Shown here in pieces: positions 27,525 to 37,319 of a stretch of 64,000 bases of DNA. A program made the position numbers and the translations under genes. The stretch is taken from NCBI GenBank assembly GCA_029973955.1, contig JARKQJ010000218.1, positions 62,001 to 126,000 on the forward strand. Direction: 5' to 3'. Each line of letters starts with the position of its first letter. Positions within the stretch are counted from its first letter, which is position 1. This DNA comes from Paludibaculum sp. (lineage in GTDB: Bacteria > Acidobacteriota > Terriglobia > Bryobacterales > Bryobacteraceae). Below the pieces are notes generated by a model that saw only the letters and a list, made by a program, of their open reading frames with translations, did no database searches and was not told the DNA's origin.

Positions 27525-27649
27525 ATGAGCGTTCGACTGCGCCTGCCCGAGGTGTGGTGCGCATCCCCCAGTGTGGGCGGATTTGACACCCTGCGTCCGG
27601 GATCCGTAGAATAAAAGGTTTGTAGTCCCTTAACGGAGATCGTCTGTCT

Positions 27650-28084
27650 ATGAAGACCGAATTTCCGTCCAAGAGCGAAATTACGCGGAACTGGTTTGTT
27701 TTGGATGCCAGTGAAGCCGCTCTCGGGCGGGTCGCCAGCAAGGCCGCCAAAATCCTGATGGGCAAGCATAAGCCCACTTATGTTCCGTTTCTGGATACTG
27801 GCGACCACGTCATCGTTGTTAACGCCGACAAGGCTATCCTGACCGGCAACAAGGAATCCCAGAAGCTCTATCGCCGCCATTCCGGTTACCCGGGCGGGCT
27901 GCGTGAAGATGTGGCTGGCAAAGTGCGCGCAGCGCGTCCGGTGCGCCTCGTGGAAGAGGCCATCAAGGGCATGCTCCCGAAGACCAAGCTCGGCAAGCAG
28001 ATGTACCGCAAGCTCAAGGTCTACGCGGGAGACAACCATCCGCACGCCGCCCAGCAGCCGAAGGCACTCGCGGCTGCCAAATAA
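27650..28084 (+). CDS. rplM: 50S ribosomal protein L13
   Basis: [63 protein letters not shown]-like region. Confidence 0.97.
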   Translation: MKTEFPSKSEITRNWFVLDASEAALGRVASKAAKILMGKHKPTYVPFLDTGDHVIVVNADKAILTGNKESQKLYRRHSGYPGGLREDVAGKVRAARPVRLVEEAIKGMLPKTKLGKQMYRKLKVYAGDNHPHAAQQPKALAAAK

Positions 28085-28102
28085 CGAGAGAGAAATTAGA
28101 GA

Positions 28103-28495
28103 ATGGCACTGCTGCAATATCTTGGCACTGGACGGCGCAAGCGCGCCGTCGCCCGCGTCTTCCTCCGCCCCGGCACCGGCAAGGTGACCGTGAACGGCCG
28201 GAACATGGAAGAGTACTTCACCACGTATACTGCTCGCGCCCTGGTCCGCCAGCCGCTCGCTGTCACCGAGACTGCCGACAAGTTCGACATTCTCGTGAAC
28301 GCCGACGGCGGTGGGCCCATCGGCCAGGCAGGTGCGGTGCGGCTCGGCATCGCCCGCGCTCTTTGCGAGTTCAACCTTGAGCTCCGCGGCAAGCTGAAGG
28401 CCGAAGGTTTCCTCACTCGCGATGCGCGCGAGCACGAGCGCAAGAAGTACGGCCAGAAGGGCGCTCGCAGCCGCTTCCAGTTCTCCAAGCGCTAA
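28103..28495 (+). CDS. rpsI: 30S ribosomal protein S9
   Basis: [27 protein letters not shown]-terminal [19 protein letters not shown]. Confidence 0.98.
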   Translation: MALLQYLGTGRRKRAVARVFLRPGTGKVTVNGRNMEEYFTTYTARALVRQPLAVTETADKFDILVNADGGGPIGQAGAVRLGIARALCEFNLELRGKLKAEGFLTRDAREHERKKYGQKGARSRFQFSKR

Positions 28496-28558
28496 GGCGT
28501 TTGGCGCGGAGCGCTCGGATTCTCTTCTTCCATTTTGGGTTCTTTGCTTTCTTGGGCC

Positions 28559-28648
28559 AGCCGCCTCTCTCCCGGCAAATCTCGCTTTGGGCGCCGGGAG
28601 TTTCCGGGGCGGCTTGTCTTGTGTCAACACTCCGGCAAGCCCGCCGGA
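28559..28648 (+). other. structured intergenic/leader RNA candidate upstream of rpsB
   Basis: Nested stem AGCCGCC(28559-28565)/GGCGGCT(28608-28614) around CTCCCGGC(28569-28576)/GCCGGGAG(28593-28600), then TCCGGC(28631-28636)/GCCGGA(28643-28648). Confidence 0.5.
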
Positions 28649-28674
28649 TCAACACCCTTGTTTAAGGAGCTACT

Positions 28675-29553
28675 TTGCCTTCCATTTCCATGAAAGAATT
28701 GCTCGAAGCGGGCGTTCACTTCGGGCACCAGACCAAGCGCTGGAATCCCAAGATGAAGGAATACATCTTCGGAGAACGCAACGGCATTTACATCATCGAC
28801 CTGCAAAAGACCCTGAAGCTGTTCAAAGACGCTATGCGATTTGTCGGCGAGCAGGCAGCCATGGGGAAGACGATCCTTTTCGTCGGCACCAAGCGCCAGG
28901 CCCAGGAAGCCATCATGGAAGAAGCCACGCGCTGCGGAATGTTCTACGTGAACAATCGCTGGCTGGGCGGCCTTCTCACGAACTTCGTCACGGTCAAGCA
29001 GTCCATCAAGCGGCTCAAGGAACTCGACGCCATCCTCGATGAAGGATCCGGCGAGCGCCGCACCAAGAAGGAACTCATCCAGCTCGAGCGCGAGCGCAAG
29101 AATCTCATGTCGAACCTGGCCGGCATCAAGGACATGGAAGTCCTGCCGGACATGCTGTTCGTGATCGACTCCAACAAGGAAGACATCGCCGTCCGCGAAG
29201 CCCGCAAGCTCGGCATCCCGGTGGTGGCGGTGGTCGACACCAATTGCGACCCCGACATGGTGGATCACCCGATTCCGGGTAATGACGACGCGCTGCGCGC
29301 CATTCGTCTCTTTGCCAATAAGATCTCCGATGCCATGGTCGAAGGCCGCTCGCTGGCCTCCGAACAGGACTTCGCGCCGAAGGAGATCGTCACCGACGAC
29401 TCCACCACCATGGAAGACATGAGCCAGTTCGCTCACTATGTCGATCCGCGCCTGGCCGAAGACGTGCTCACCGAGGGCATCACCGACATCGACCTGCCGA
29501 ACGTCTCTCTGCCCAAGGCCAAGGCTCCGGAAGAAACCGAGAGCGCCAGCTAA
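28675..29553 (+). CDS. rpsB: 30S ribosomal protein S2
   Basis: [46 protein letters not shown] start with AAGGAG at 28664-28669 (alternative ATG at 28690). Confidence 0.97.
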   Translation: MPSISMKELLEAGVHFGHQTKRWNPKMKEYIFGERNGIYIIDLQKTLKLFKDAMRFVGEQAAMGKTILFVGTKRQAQEAIMEEATRCGMFYVNNRWLGGLLTNFVTVKQSIKRLKELDAILDEGSGERRTKKELIQLERERKNLMSNLAGIKDMEVLPDMLFVIDSNKEDIAVREARKLGIPVVAVVDTNCDPDMVDHPIPGNDDALRAIRLFANKISDAMVEGRSLASEQDFAPKEIVTDDSTTMEDMSQFAHYVDPRLAEDVLTEGITDIDLPNVSLPKAKAPEETESAS

Positions 29554-29595
29554 GCCGGCGCCTCCAGTTGAAGGATCTACCGCAAGAGGAAAACC

Positions 29596-30501
29596 ATGGC
29601 TGAAATTACTGCGCAACTCGTCAAGCAGCTTCGCGACGCGACCGGCGCCGGCATGATGGAGTGCAAGAAGGCGCTCGTCGAAGCCAACGGCGACTACAAC
29701 GAGGCTCAGGTCATTCTCCGCAAGCGAGGCCTTGCCACCGCCGCCAAAAAGGCGTCCCGCTCCGCCAAGGAAGGCCTCATCGGCCTCCACATCTCCGCCG
29801 ACGGCTCTTCCGGCCTGCTGGCCGAAGTGAACTGCGAGACCGATTTCGTCGCCAAGACCGAAGACTTCATCGCACTCGTCGAAGAAATCAAGGCACTGAT
29901 CGTCACCCACGGGCCCAGCGACGTGGCCGGCCTGCTCGCCCTCTCCTCCACTTCCGATCCGGCGGTCAACGTGGAAGGCCTGCTGAAGTCGAAGATCGCC
30001 AAGGTCGGTGAGAACATGCAGGTGCCGCGTTTCAGCGTCCTCTCGGCCGTCGGCACGCTGGGCAGCTACACTCACCCGGGCTCCAAGCTGGTCGTTCTGG
30101 TGGACGTTACCACCAAGAACGCGGGCACGAAGGACAAGCCCGAGTTCAAGGAACTGGTTCAGGACCTGGCCATGCAAGTGGCCGCCGCCGATCCCAAGTT
30201 CCTTCGCCGTGAAGACGTCACCGCCGACTTCATTGCGAAGGAGAAGGAGATCCAGCGCGCGCGTGCCCTGGCCGAAGGCAAGCCCGAGAAGATCGTCGAC
30301 AAGGTGGTGGAAGGCCGCATGTCGAAGTTCTACGAAGAAGTCTGCCTGCTGGAGCAGCCCTTCATCAAGGAAAACAGCGTCACCATCACGCAGCTCCTCG
30401 CCGACAAGAGCAAGCAGCTCGGTGATGAGATCGGCGTGGCCGGCTACATCCGCTTCAAAGTGGGCGAGACGGCCAGCGCTGAAGAGCCCGCGGCCGAGTA
30501 G
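29596..30501 (+). CDS. tsf: elongation factor Ts
   Basis: LVKQLRDATGAGMMECKKALVEANGDYNEAQVILRKRG; ETDFVAKTEDF. Confidence 0.97.
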   Translation: MAEITAQLVKQLRDATGAGMMECKKALVEANGDYNEAQVILRKRGLATAAKKASRSAKEGLIGLHISADGSSGLLAEVNCETDFVAKTEDFIALVEEIKALIVTHGPSDVAGLLALSSTSDPAVNVEGLLKSKIAKVGENMQVPRFSVLSAVGTLGSYTHPGSKLVVLVDVTTKNAGTKDKPEFKELVQDLAMQVAAADPKFLRREDVTADFIAKEKEIQRARALAEGKPEKIVDKVVEGRMSKFYEEVCLLEQPFIKENSVTITQLLADKSKQLGDEIGVAGYIRFKVGETASAEEPAAE

Positions 30502-30548
30502 TTTTGGCCCCTGCTGGCCGAATCGCTGTTTGAGTTGAGGAGTCCTGC

Positions 30549-31268
30549 ATGGCGGCGCGCTACCAACGCATCCTTCTGAAGCTGAGCGGCGAGGTGCTTG
30601 CCGGAGATGCCAAGTTCGGTATCAACGGTGATTGCATCAAGGCCTTGGCCGCGGAAGTGGCGGAAGTCGCCGCTTTGGGCATCCAGCTCGGCCTCGTCAT
30701 CTGCGGCGGCAACTTCTTCCGCGGCGTAGACGCCGCTGCACGCCGCATGGACAGCGTTTCAGCGGACTCCATGGGCATGCTGGCCACCATCATCAATTGC
30801 ATCGCGATGCAGGACGCCCTGGAAAAACAGGGCGTCCCGACTCGCGTAATGACGGCCATCCACATGAACCAAGTGGCCGAACCGTACATCCGGCGCCGGG
30901 CGATCCGCCATCTCGATAAAGGGCGCGTGGTCCTGTTCGGCGGCGGAACCTCGAATCCCTTCTTCTCCACTGACTCGGCTGGCAGCCTGCGCGCCCTTGA
31001 AATTGGGGCCGAAGTGCTGGCCAAAGCCACTGGCGTCGACGGCGTTTACGACAAGGATCCCCGTGCGCACGCAGATGCCGTCAAGTACGACCGCGTCAGC
31101 TACGACGAAGTTCTGGCGCGTAACCTCGGGGTAATGGACGCCTCGGCCGTCGCAATGTGCCGCGACAACCAACTGCCCATTGTGGTCTTCAACCTGACCA
31201 CGCGGGGCAATATAATGCGAATGTCGATGGGCGAACCCGTCGGCACCATCATTGGAAACGCTCTATGA
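30549..31268 (+). CDS. pyrH: UMP kinase
   Basis: [53 protein letters not shown]. Confidence 0.97.
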   Translation: MAARYQRILLKLSGEVLAGDAKFGINGDCIKALAAEVAEVAALGIQLGLVICGGNFFRGVDAAARRMDSVSADSMGMLATIINCIAMQDALEKQGVPTRVMTAIHMNQVAEPYIRRRAIRHLDKGRVVLFGGGTSNPFFSTDSAGSLRALEIGAEVLAKATGVDGVYDKDPRAHADAVKYDRVSYDEVLARNLGVMDASAVAMCRDNQLPIVVFNLTTRGNIMRMSMGEPVGTIIGNAL

Positions 31269-31870
31269 AACCAGGACAACAACCCTCAGCGCCCAACGGC
31301 CAGTTCCAGAACGTGAAAGACGTGGAGAACGCCGCCAAGACCCGCATGGAGAAGGCAGTGGCCGACCTGCAGCACGAGATGGCCACGATTCGCACGGGCC
31401 GGGCCTCGATCAACCTGTTCGACGGCATTACGGTGGAAGCCTACGGCTCTCCGATGCCCATCAACCACGTCGCAACGCTGCACGTGCCCGAACCGAGCCT
31501 GATCACTATCCAGCCTTACGATGCCTCTCAGATCAATGCGATCGAGAAGGCCATTCGCGCCTCGGACCTCGGCCTGAACCCTTCCAACGACGGCAAGCTG
31601 ATCCGAGTGCCGATTCCCACCCTGACCGAAGAGCGGCGCAAGGACCTCGTCAAGTACCTTCACACGGTCACAGAGGACCACAAGGTCGCAGTGCGCAACA
31701 TCCGCCGCGATTCCAACGACTCCATCAAGAAGCTGCTCAAGGACAAGCTGATCAGCGAGGACGACGACCGCCGCGGCCACGATGAGGTCCAGAAGATGAC
31801 CGACGCCTACATCGTCAGACTCGACCAACTGGCTAAGGCCAAAGAGAAAGACATCCTCGAAGTGAAGTAG
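31265..31870 (+). CDS. frr: ribosome recycling factor
   Basis: [78 protein letters not shown]; 4-nt overlap with pyrH. Confidence 0.96.
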   Translation: MKPGQQPSAPNGQFQNVKDVENAAKTRMEKAVADLQHEMATIRTGRASINLFDGITVEAYGSPMPINHVATLHVPEPSLITIQPYDASQINAIEKAIRASDLGLNPSNDGKLIRVPIPTLTEERRKDLVKYLHTVTEDHKVAVRNIRRDSNDSIKKLLKDKLISEDDDRRGHDEVQKMTDAYIVRLDQLAKAKEKDILEVK

Positions 31871-31935
31871 GCTTCCGCCAGGCCGTTCAGTTTCAGACAC
31901 GGCGCGGCTACCCCGGAATGATAAACTCTCATTCC

Positions 31936-33639
31936 ATGGGTCGTATCGCGCCGTTTCTCTTTCTAGCTCTGATCTGTACCGCGCAGGAGGGTGAGCGCAT
32001 GCCAAGGGCAAACTACGACCAGGCGAGACCATTGGTCGTCTCCAAATACGGCATTGTGGCGGCGTCCAACTACCTGGCCTCAGCCGTGGGTGCCCGCATC
32101 CTGGAACAGGGCGGCAACGCCGTGGATGCGGCTATCGCCGCCAACGCGATGACCGGCCTCACTCAGCCCTTCGTCAATGGCATTGGCGGCGACCTGTTCG
32201 CCATCATCTATGAAGCCAAGACCGGCAAGCTCTACGGCCTCAACTCCAGCGGCTGGACGCCCCAGGCGCTCACCATTGACTGGCTGAAAGGGAAGGGCGT
32301 GGAGAAAATGCCGGAATACGGAGTTCACGCCATCACCGTGCCAGGGTGCGTAGCCGGCTGGGAAGCCCTGCGGAAGCGATTTGGCACCAAGCCTTTCAGC
32401 GAACTCCTGGCGCCCGCCATCTACTACGCGGAAGAGGGATTCGCGCTATCGCTGGTGAGCGCGCGCTCCCTGGTCCAGAAGAGATATTTCGACACGCCCG
32501 GCTACCGCGAGACCTACATGACAGCCGGAGAACATCCCGCGCCGGGTGATGTCTTCAAGAACCCCGCCCTGGCCCGCTCGCTCCGCCTGATCGCCGAAAA
32601 AGGCCGCGACGGCTACTACAAAGGCGACCTCGCCAATCGCATGGTCAAGTTCCTCAATGAGCAGGGCGGCGCCCACTCGCTGGAAGATTTCGCCGCGTTC
32701 GAGCCCGAATGGGTGGAGCCGATCTCCACCGCCTATCGCGGCTGGACTGTCTACGAACTGCCGCCCAACGGCCAGGGCATCGCCGCGCTTTCCATGCTCA
32801 ACATCATGGAGAACTTCGACCTGAAGAAGATGGGTCACAACTCGCCCGACGCGCTGCATACGCTGATCGAGGCGAAGAAGTTGGCCTACGCCGACATGGC
32901 GAAATACGTTGGAGATCCCCGATTCACCCCCGTGCCCGTGAAAGAGATGCTCTCGAAGGACCTCGCGGCCAAGCGCGCGGCGCTCATCAAGCCCGATACT
33001 GCCGCATGCGGAGTACTGCCTTCCGATCTGAGTGAGAAACTCAACTCCAGCGGCAAATCCACGATCTACCTCTCCGCCATCGACAAGGAGGGTAACATCG
33101 TCTCCTTCATCCAGTCCAACTACGCGGGTTTCGGAACAGGCATGGTGGCGCCGGGGGCGGGTTTCACATTCCACAACCGCGGCGCCGGTTTCGACCTCAC
33201 GCCCGCTAAGCCGAACTCGCTTCTGGGCCGCAAGCGTCCGCTGCACACCATCATTCCTGCCTTCATGGAAAAGGGTGACATGAAGATCGGGTTCGGCATC
33301 ATGGGCGGCTGGAACCAGTCTCAGGCCCATGCGCAATTCGTCTCAAACTTTGTCGATCACGGCATGAACCTCCAGCAGGCATTCGAAGCGGCCCGCTTTA
33401 CCAAGGGCACATTCGAAGGCTGCGATGTCCAGATGGAAACCCGCGTCCCCGAGGCCGTACGCGCTGAGCTGTCCAAGCGCGGCCACAAGATTCAACCAGC
33501 CGGATCCTATTCCTCCTCGATGGGATTCGGTAGCGCCGTCATGCGCGACACTAAGCGCCAGGTGAACTTCTCCGGAACAGATCCTCGCGTGGATGGCGCA
33601 GCGATTCCAGAGCAGCCACAATACCCAGTCAGGAGGTGA
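31936..33639 (+). CDS. ggt: gamma-glutamyltransferase family protein (exported)
   Basis: ASNYLASAVGARILEQGGNAVDAAIAANA; STIYLSAIDKEGNIVSFIQSNYAGFGTGM with candidate Thr nucleophile; signal peptide. ORF extends up to 31918. Confidence 0.88.
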   Translation: MGRIAPFLFLALICTAQEGERMPRANYDQARPLVVSKYGIVAASNYLASAVGARILEQGGNAVDAAIAANAMTGLTQPFVNGIGGDLFAIIYEAKTGKLYGLNSSGWTPQALTIDWLKGKGVEKMPEYGVHAITVPGCVAGWEALRKRFGTKPFSELLAPAIYYAEEGFALSLVSARSLVQKRYFDTPGYRETYMTAGEHPAPGDVFKNPALARSLRLIAEKGRDGYYKGDLANRMVKFLNEQGGAHSLEDFAAFEPEWVEPISTAYRGWTVYELPPNGQGIAALSMLNIMENFDLKKMGHNSPDALHTLIEAKKLAYADMAKYVGDPRFTPVPVKEMLSKDLAAKRAALIKPDTAACGVLPSDLSEKLNSSGKSTIYLSAIDKEGNIVSFIQSNYAGFGTGMVAPGAGFTFHNRGAGFDLTPAKPNSLLGRKRPLHTIIPAFMEKGDMKIGFGIMGGWNQSQAHAQFVSNFVDHGMNLQQAFEAARFTKGTFEGCDVQMETRVPEAVRAELSKRGHKIQPAGSYSSSMGFGSAVMRDTKRQVNFSGTDPRVDGAAIPEQPQYPVRR

Positions 33640-33645
33640 GTCACA

Positions 33646-35172
33646 GTGGACCTTCCGAGGAAGAGCGGGATGCTGCTCCATCCCACCTCTTTGCCCGGAG
33701 GCCACGGGGTTGGCGATCTGGGGCCGGAGGCGTTTCGGTTTGTGGATTTCCTGGCGGCGGCGAGGCAGGGGCTTTGGCAGGTACTGCCGCTTGGTCCCAC
33801 AGGTTTTGGAGATTCCCCCTACCAGTGCTTCTCTGCCTTCGCCGGCAATCCGGCTTTGATCTCGCTGGAAAGTCTGGCCGATGAGGGGTGGGTAGACCGG
33901 GCATGGCTGTCGCGAGGCTCGTTCCCGGAGGGTGTGGCGCGCTACGAGGCTGTACAGTCGTTCAAGGTGCCGATCCTGCGGGAAGCGGCAATCCGGTTTG
34001 AGACAAGCTCCTCCGCCTCGGAGAGGATGCCGTTTGAAGCGTTCTGCGAAGAGCACAAGCGCTGGCTTGATGACTTCGCACTCTTCATGGCGGCCAAGCG
34101 ACTGCATGGGATGCAGGCCTGGGGTGATTGGGATCCGGCTCTCCGCGACCGCAAGCCGGCGGCCCTCGCCCGTCTCCGCAGCCACGAAGCCCAGACCATT
34201 TTCAGTGTGAAGTTTGCTCAGTGGACCTTCTTCAAGCAGTGGACCCGGCTGCGTGCCGCATGTGCGGCGCGAGGGATTCGAGTGATGGGAGACCTCCCGA
34301 TCTACGCAGCCTGGGATAGCTCGGATGTCTGGGTGGCACGGGAACAGTGGGAACTCGACCCGCAGGGAAGAGTGCTTCTTCAGGCAGGGGTTCCTCCTGA
34401 TTATTTCAGCAGGACGGGGCAGCTCTGGGGCAATCCCATCTATCGCTGGGAGGTGATGGAATGCGATGGCTATCAGTGGTGGATCGATCGCTTCCGAGCT
34501 TCATTTGAACTCTTCGATCTTGTCAGGCTGGATCACTTTCGGGGGTTCCAGGCCTATTGGGCCGTGGCAGGCACGCACGACACCGCTCAATTCGGGGAGT
34601 GGCGGGAAGGCCCGGGCGCGCGCATCTTTCAACGGCTGGAGGATGTTCTGGGGCCGTTGCCCGTAGTGGCTGAGAACCTTGGTGTCATCACTCCGGAAGT
34701 GGACGCGATCCGCAGCAAGTTCGGCTATCCAGGTATGGCCATCCTGCAATTCGCCTTTGGCAAAGACCCTCAGGCCCAGGAGTTCAGGCCGCATAACTAC
34801 ACACCGGGAGTGGCCGCGTACACGGGAACTCACGACAACGACACAACAATTGGTTGGTGGCATTCGGACGGAAGGTCGGACTCCACGCGATCACCGGAGG
34901 ACCTGGAGGAAGAGCGGCGCCTGGCCCTCAACTATCTGGGGCTGCAGGATGGCGCAGGGATTCACTGGCACTTCATTCGGACGCTGATGGCTTCCGTGGC
35001 GGCGCTGGCGGTCGTGCCGGCACAGGATCTGTTGGGATTGGGAAGCGAAGCTCGAATGAACATGCCTTCGAGGCTGGGGGGCAACTGGGTGTGGAGGTTG
35101 AGGAGCGGCCAGTTGACCGCGGAACTTGCCGCCCGCCTCGCGGCGATGGTGGAGTTATACGGCAGGGGTTGA
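33646..35172 (+). CDS. malQ: 4-alpha-glucanotransferase (GH77)
   Basis: RKSGMLLHPTSLPGGHGVGDLG; VMGDLPIYAAWDSSDVW; VRLDHFRGFQAYW; VVAENLGVITPEVDAIR; TGTHDNDTTIGWW; GTG start. Confidence 0.93.
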   Translation: MDLPRKSGMLLHPTSLPGGHGVGDLGPEAFRFVDFLAAARQGLWQVLPLGPTGFGDSPYQCFSAFAGNPALISLESLADEGWVDRAWLSRGSFPEGVARYEAVQSFKVPILREAAIRFETSSSASERMPFEAFCEEHKRWLDDFALFMAAKRLHGMQAWGDWDPALRDRKPAALARLRSHEAQTIFSVKFAQWTFFKQWTRLRAACAARGIRVMGDLPIYAAWDSSDVWVAREQWELDPQGRVLLQAGVPPDYFSRTGQLWGNPIYRWEVMECDGYQWWIDRFRASFELFDLVRLDHFRGFQAYWAVAGTHDTAQFGEWREGPGARIFQRLEDVLGPLPVVAENLGVITPEVDAIRSKFGYPGMAILQFAFGKDPQAQEFRPHNYTPGVAAYTGTHDNDTTIGWWHSDGRSDSTRSPEDLEEERRLALNYLGLQDGAGIHWHFIRTLMASVAALAVVPAQDLLGLGSEARMNMPSRLGGNWVWRLRSGQLTAELAARLAAMVELYGRG

Positions 35173-35256
35173 TTCGGCGCCGATCTCCCGTTTCTCCGGC
35201 GACGTTACCATGACTCTGATTGGCGCGGTGTTGTTGGATCGCGTCATAATCGAGCC

Positions 35257-35883
35257 ATGCTTCTTGCGTCGCGGCGTGGATTTGTTGGCGTACTGGCCGG
35301 TGTGACGGTGTGGCAGCGAGGCGTGGAGGATGGATGGGCGCCCATGTTCGACGGTACGAGTCTCAAGGGGTGGAGGGAGACGCCCTACATCGGACGAGGG
35401 AGCATTGAAGCATCTGACGGTGTGATGATCCTAGGAGCAGGGAGAACCACCGGCGTGACCTGGGCAGGCGAATTTCCACGCAGCGGATTTGAAGTCCGGT
35501 TTGAAGCAACACGGTTGGACGGCAAGGACATCTTTGCCGGGCTTACCTTTCCCGTGGGGAAGTCTCACTGCTCATGGATCTGCGGCGGCTGGGATGGGGA
35601 AGTGGTGGGGCTTTCGAACCTGGAAGGCAACGACGCTTCGGAGAACGACACCTCACTGCTCCGGAACTTTGAGCGAGGCCGCTGGTATGCCTTTCGCTTG
35701 TCTGTGACGGAAGAGAAGGTGCGTGGCTGGATCGACAACGAGTTGATCATTGACGTCGATTCGAGGATGCGGGAGTTCAGCCTGCCGTTTGGGGAAGCGG
35801 ATCTGGCGGCGCCGCTGGGGTTCTGGTCCTATCGAACCAGGGCCGGTTTGCGTAGAATCGCATGGCGGCCAGTCGGGAGATAG
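35257..35883 (+). CDS. DUF1080 / 3-keto-disaccharide hydrolase-like exported protein
   Basis: RR-containing signal (MLLASRRGFVGVLAG); APMFDGTSLKGWRETP; FEVRFEATRLDG; LGFWSYRTRAGLRRIAW lectin-like sandwich. Confidence 0.7.
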   Translation: MLLASRRGFVGVLAGVTVWQRGVEDGWAPMFDGTSLKGWRETPYIGRGSIEASDGVMILGAGRTTGVTWAGEFPRSGFEVRFEATRLDGKDIFAGLTFPVGKSHCSWICGGWDGEVVGLSNLEGNDASENDTSLLRNFERGRWYAFRLSVTEEKVRGWIDNELIIDVDSRMREFSLPFGEADLAAPLGFWSYRTRAGLRRIAWRPVGR

Positions 35884-35949
35884 GCACGAGCCCTAGTCTG
35901 GATATATAATCTCGGCAGCAGCGGCGGGGTGTGCCGCGGAAGGAGTGAT

Positions 35950-37245
35950 ATGAATAGACGCTACTTTTTAATGAGTTCAGCGGCTGCCACGGCGAGCGCG
36001 AAGGTCCGGTTGCAGAGCCCGAATGACACCGTTCGAGTTGCAGTGGTCGGCTGCGGTGGCCGCGGCAACAGCCACATGGGTGCCTGGACCTCCATGCAGA
36101 ACGTGGAGCTGGCAGCCCTCGTAGATGTGGACGACTCGCACTCGGAGCGCTTCATCGGCGCCCTGCAGAGACGCGAAAAGAAACCGGTGCCGACGTTCCG
36201 CGACATCCGGAAAATTCTGGAAGACAAGAATATCGACGCGGTTTCCATCGCCACGCCAAACCACTGGCATACGCTGCAGACCATTTGGGCGTGCCAAGCG
36301 GGCAAGGACGTTTACGTTGAGAAGCCGTGTTCGCACAATGTCTTCGAGTCGCGCCAGATCGTGGCTGCCGCCCGCAAGTACAACCGCATGGTGCAGATGG
36401 GCAGTCAGAGCCGCTCCTCGGTGGCTCTGCAGGAAGCGGTCCAGAAGCTGAAGAGCGGTGAGTTTGGCGACGTCTACATGGCGCGCGCCCTCTGCTTCAA
36501 GGCCCGCAACACGATCGGCAAGACGCCGGTGGAGCAGGTCCCGCCAGGAGTAGACTACGATATGTGGCTCGGGCCGGCCCCATTGCGCCCCTTCACAAAG
36601 AACCGCTTCCACTATAACTGGCACTGGTTCTGGGATACCGGGAACGGCGACCTCGGCAACCAGGGCATCCACGAAGTCGACATCGCCCGTTGGGGCATGG
36701 GAGTCACCCATCCGACCAAAGTGACTGCCATGGGCGGTAAGTTCATGTTCGATGATGATCAGGAGACGCCGAACACCATTACCGCTTCGCTCGAGTTCGT
36801 CGTCAACGGCAAGCCGAAGATGATGGTCTTCGATACGCGCCACTGGTACAGCAACCACGAAGCCGGCATCGGCGGAGAACGGGCGGGCAACACCATCGGG
36901 AACACGTTCTACGGCTCGAACGGCTATCTGGCCATCGACGGCTACAACAAGTACCAGAGCTGGATGGGACGCGAAGGAAAGCCGGGGCCGGCCAATAGCT
37001 CTCGGGAAAACCACTTCGAGAACTTCATCTCAGCCGTGCGCAGCCGGAAGCGGGAAGATCTCAACGCCGAGATCGAGGAAGGTGCGATGTCCTGCGTGCT
37101 GATGCACCTGTCTAACGTCTCATACCGCGTTGGGCGCACTCTGAATTGGGACGAGAAGACCTGGACGGTGAAAGGAGACGCCGAGGCCACGGCCATGTTG
37201 ACGCGGCCCTACCGGGCTCCCTATATCGTTCCGAAGAACGTCTAG
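35950..37245 (+). CDS. Gfo/Idh/MocA family oxidoreductase with Tat-like signal
   Basis: MNRRYFLMSSAAATASA; VRVAVVGCGGRGNSHMGAW; DAVSIATPNHWHTLQTIWACQAGKDVYVEKPCSHNVFE. Confidence 0.9.
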   Translation: MNRRYFLMSSAAATASAKVRLQSPNDTVRVAVVGCGGRGNSHMGAWTSMQNVELAALVDVDDSHSERFIGALQRREKKPVPTFRDIRKILEDKNIDAVSIATPNHWHTLQTIWACQAGKDVYVEKPCSHNVFESRQIVAAARKYNRMVQMGSQSRSSVALQEAVQKLKSGEFGDVYMARALCFKARNTIGKTPVEQVPPGVDYDMWLGPAPLRPFTKNRFHYNWHWFWDTGNGDLGNQGIHEVDIARWGMGVTHPTKVTAMGGKFMFDDDQETPNTITASLEFVVNGKPKMMVFDTRHWYSNHEAGIGGERAGNTIGNTFYGSNGYLAIDGYNKYQSWMGREGKPGPANSSRENHFENFISAVRSRKREDLNAEIEEGAMSCVLMHLSNVSYRVGRTLNWDEKTWTVKGDAEATAMLTRPYRAPYIVPKNV

Positions 37246-37262
37246 TTCAGCCGGAAGATAAG

Positions 37263-37302
37263 AACGGCGTGGATCTGCCCGTTGGGGCAGGTCCACGCCG
37301 TT
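37263..37302. terminator. strong hairpin between convergent genes, likely bidirectional terminator
   Basis: AACGGCGTGGATCTGCCC-GTTG-GGGCAGGTCCACGCCGTT, 18-bp stem with one wobble, then GGTGTTTT on + strand. Confidence 0.75.
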
Positions 37303-37319
37303 GGTGTTTTCAGCGGAGG

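Noticed and set aside
35905-35910. TATAAT box before the Gfo/Idh gene
   Set aside because: No acceptable -35 at 16-18 nt upstream; the match alone is too weak to call a promoter.
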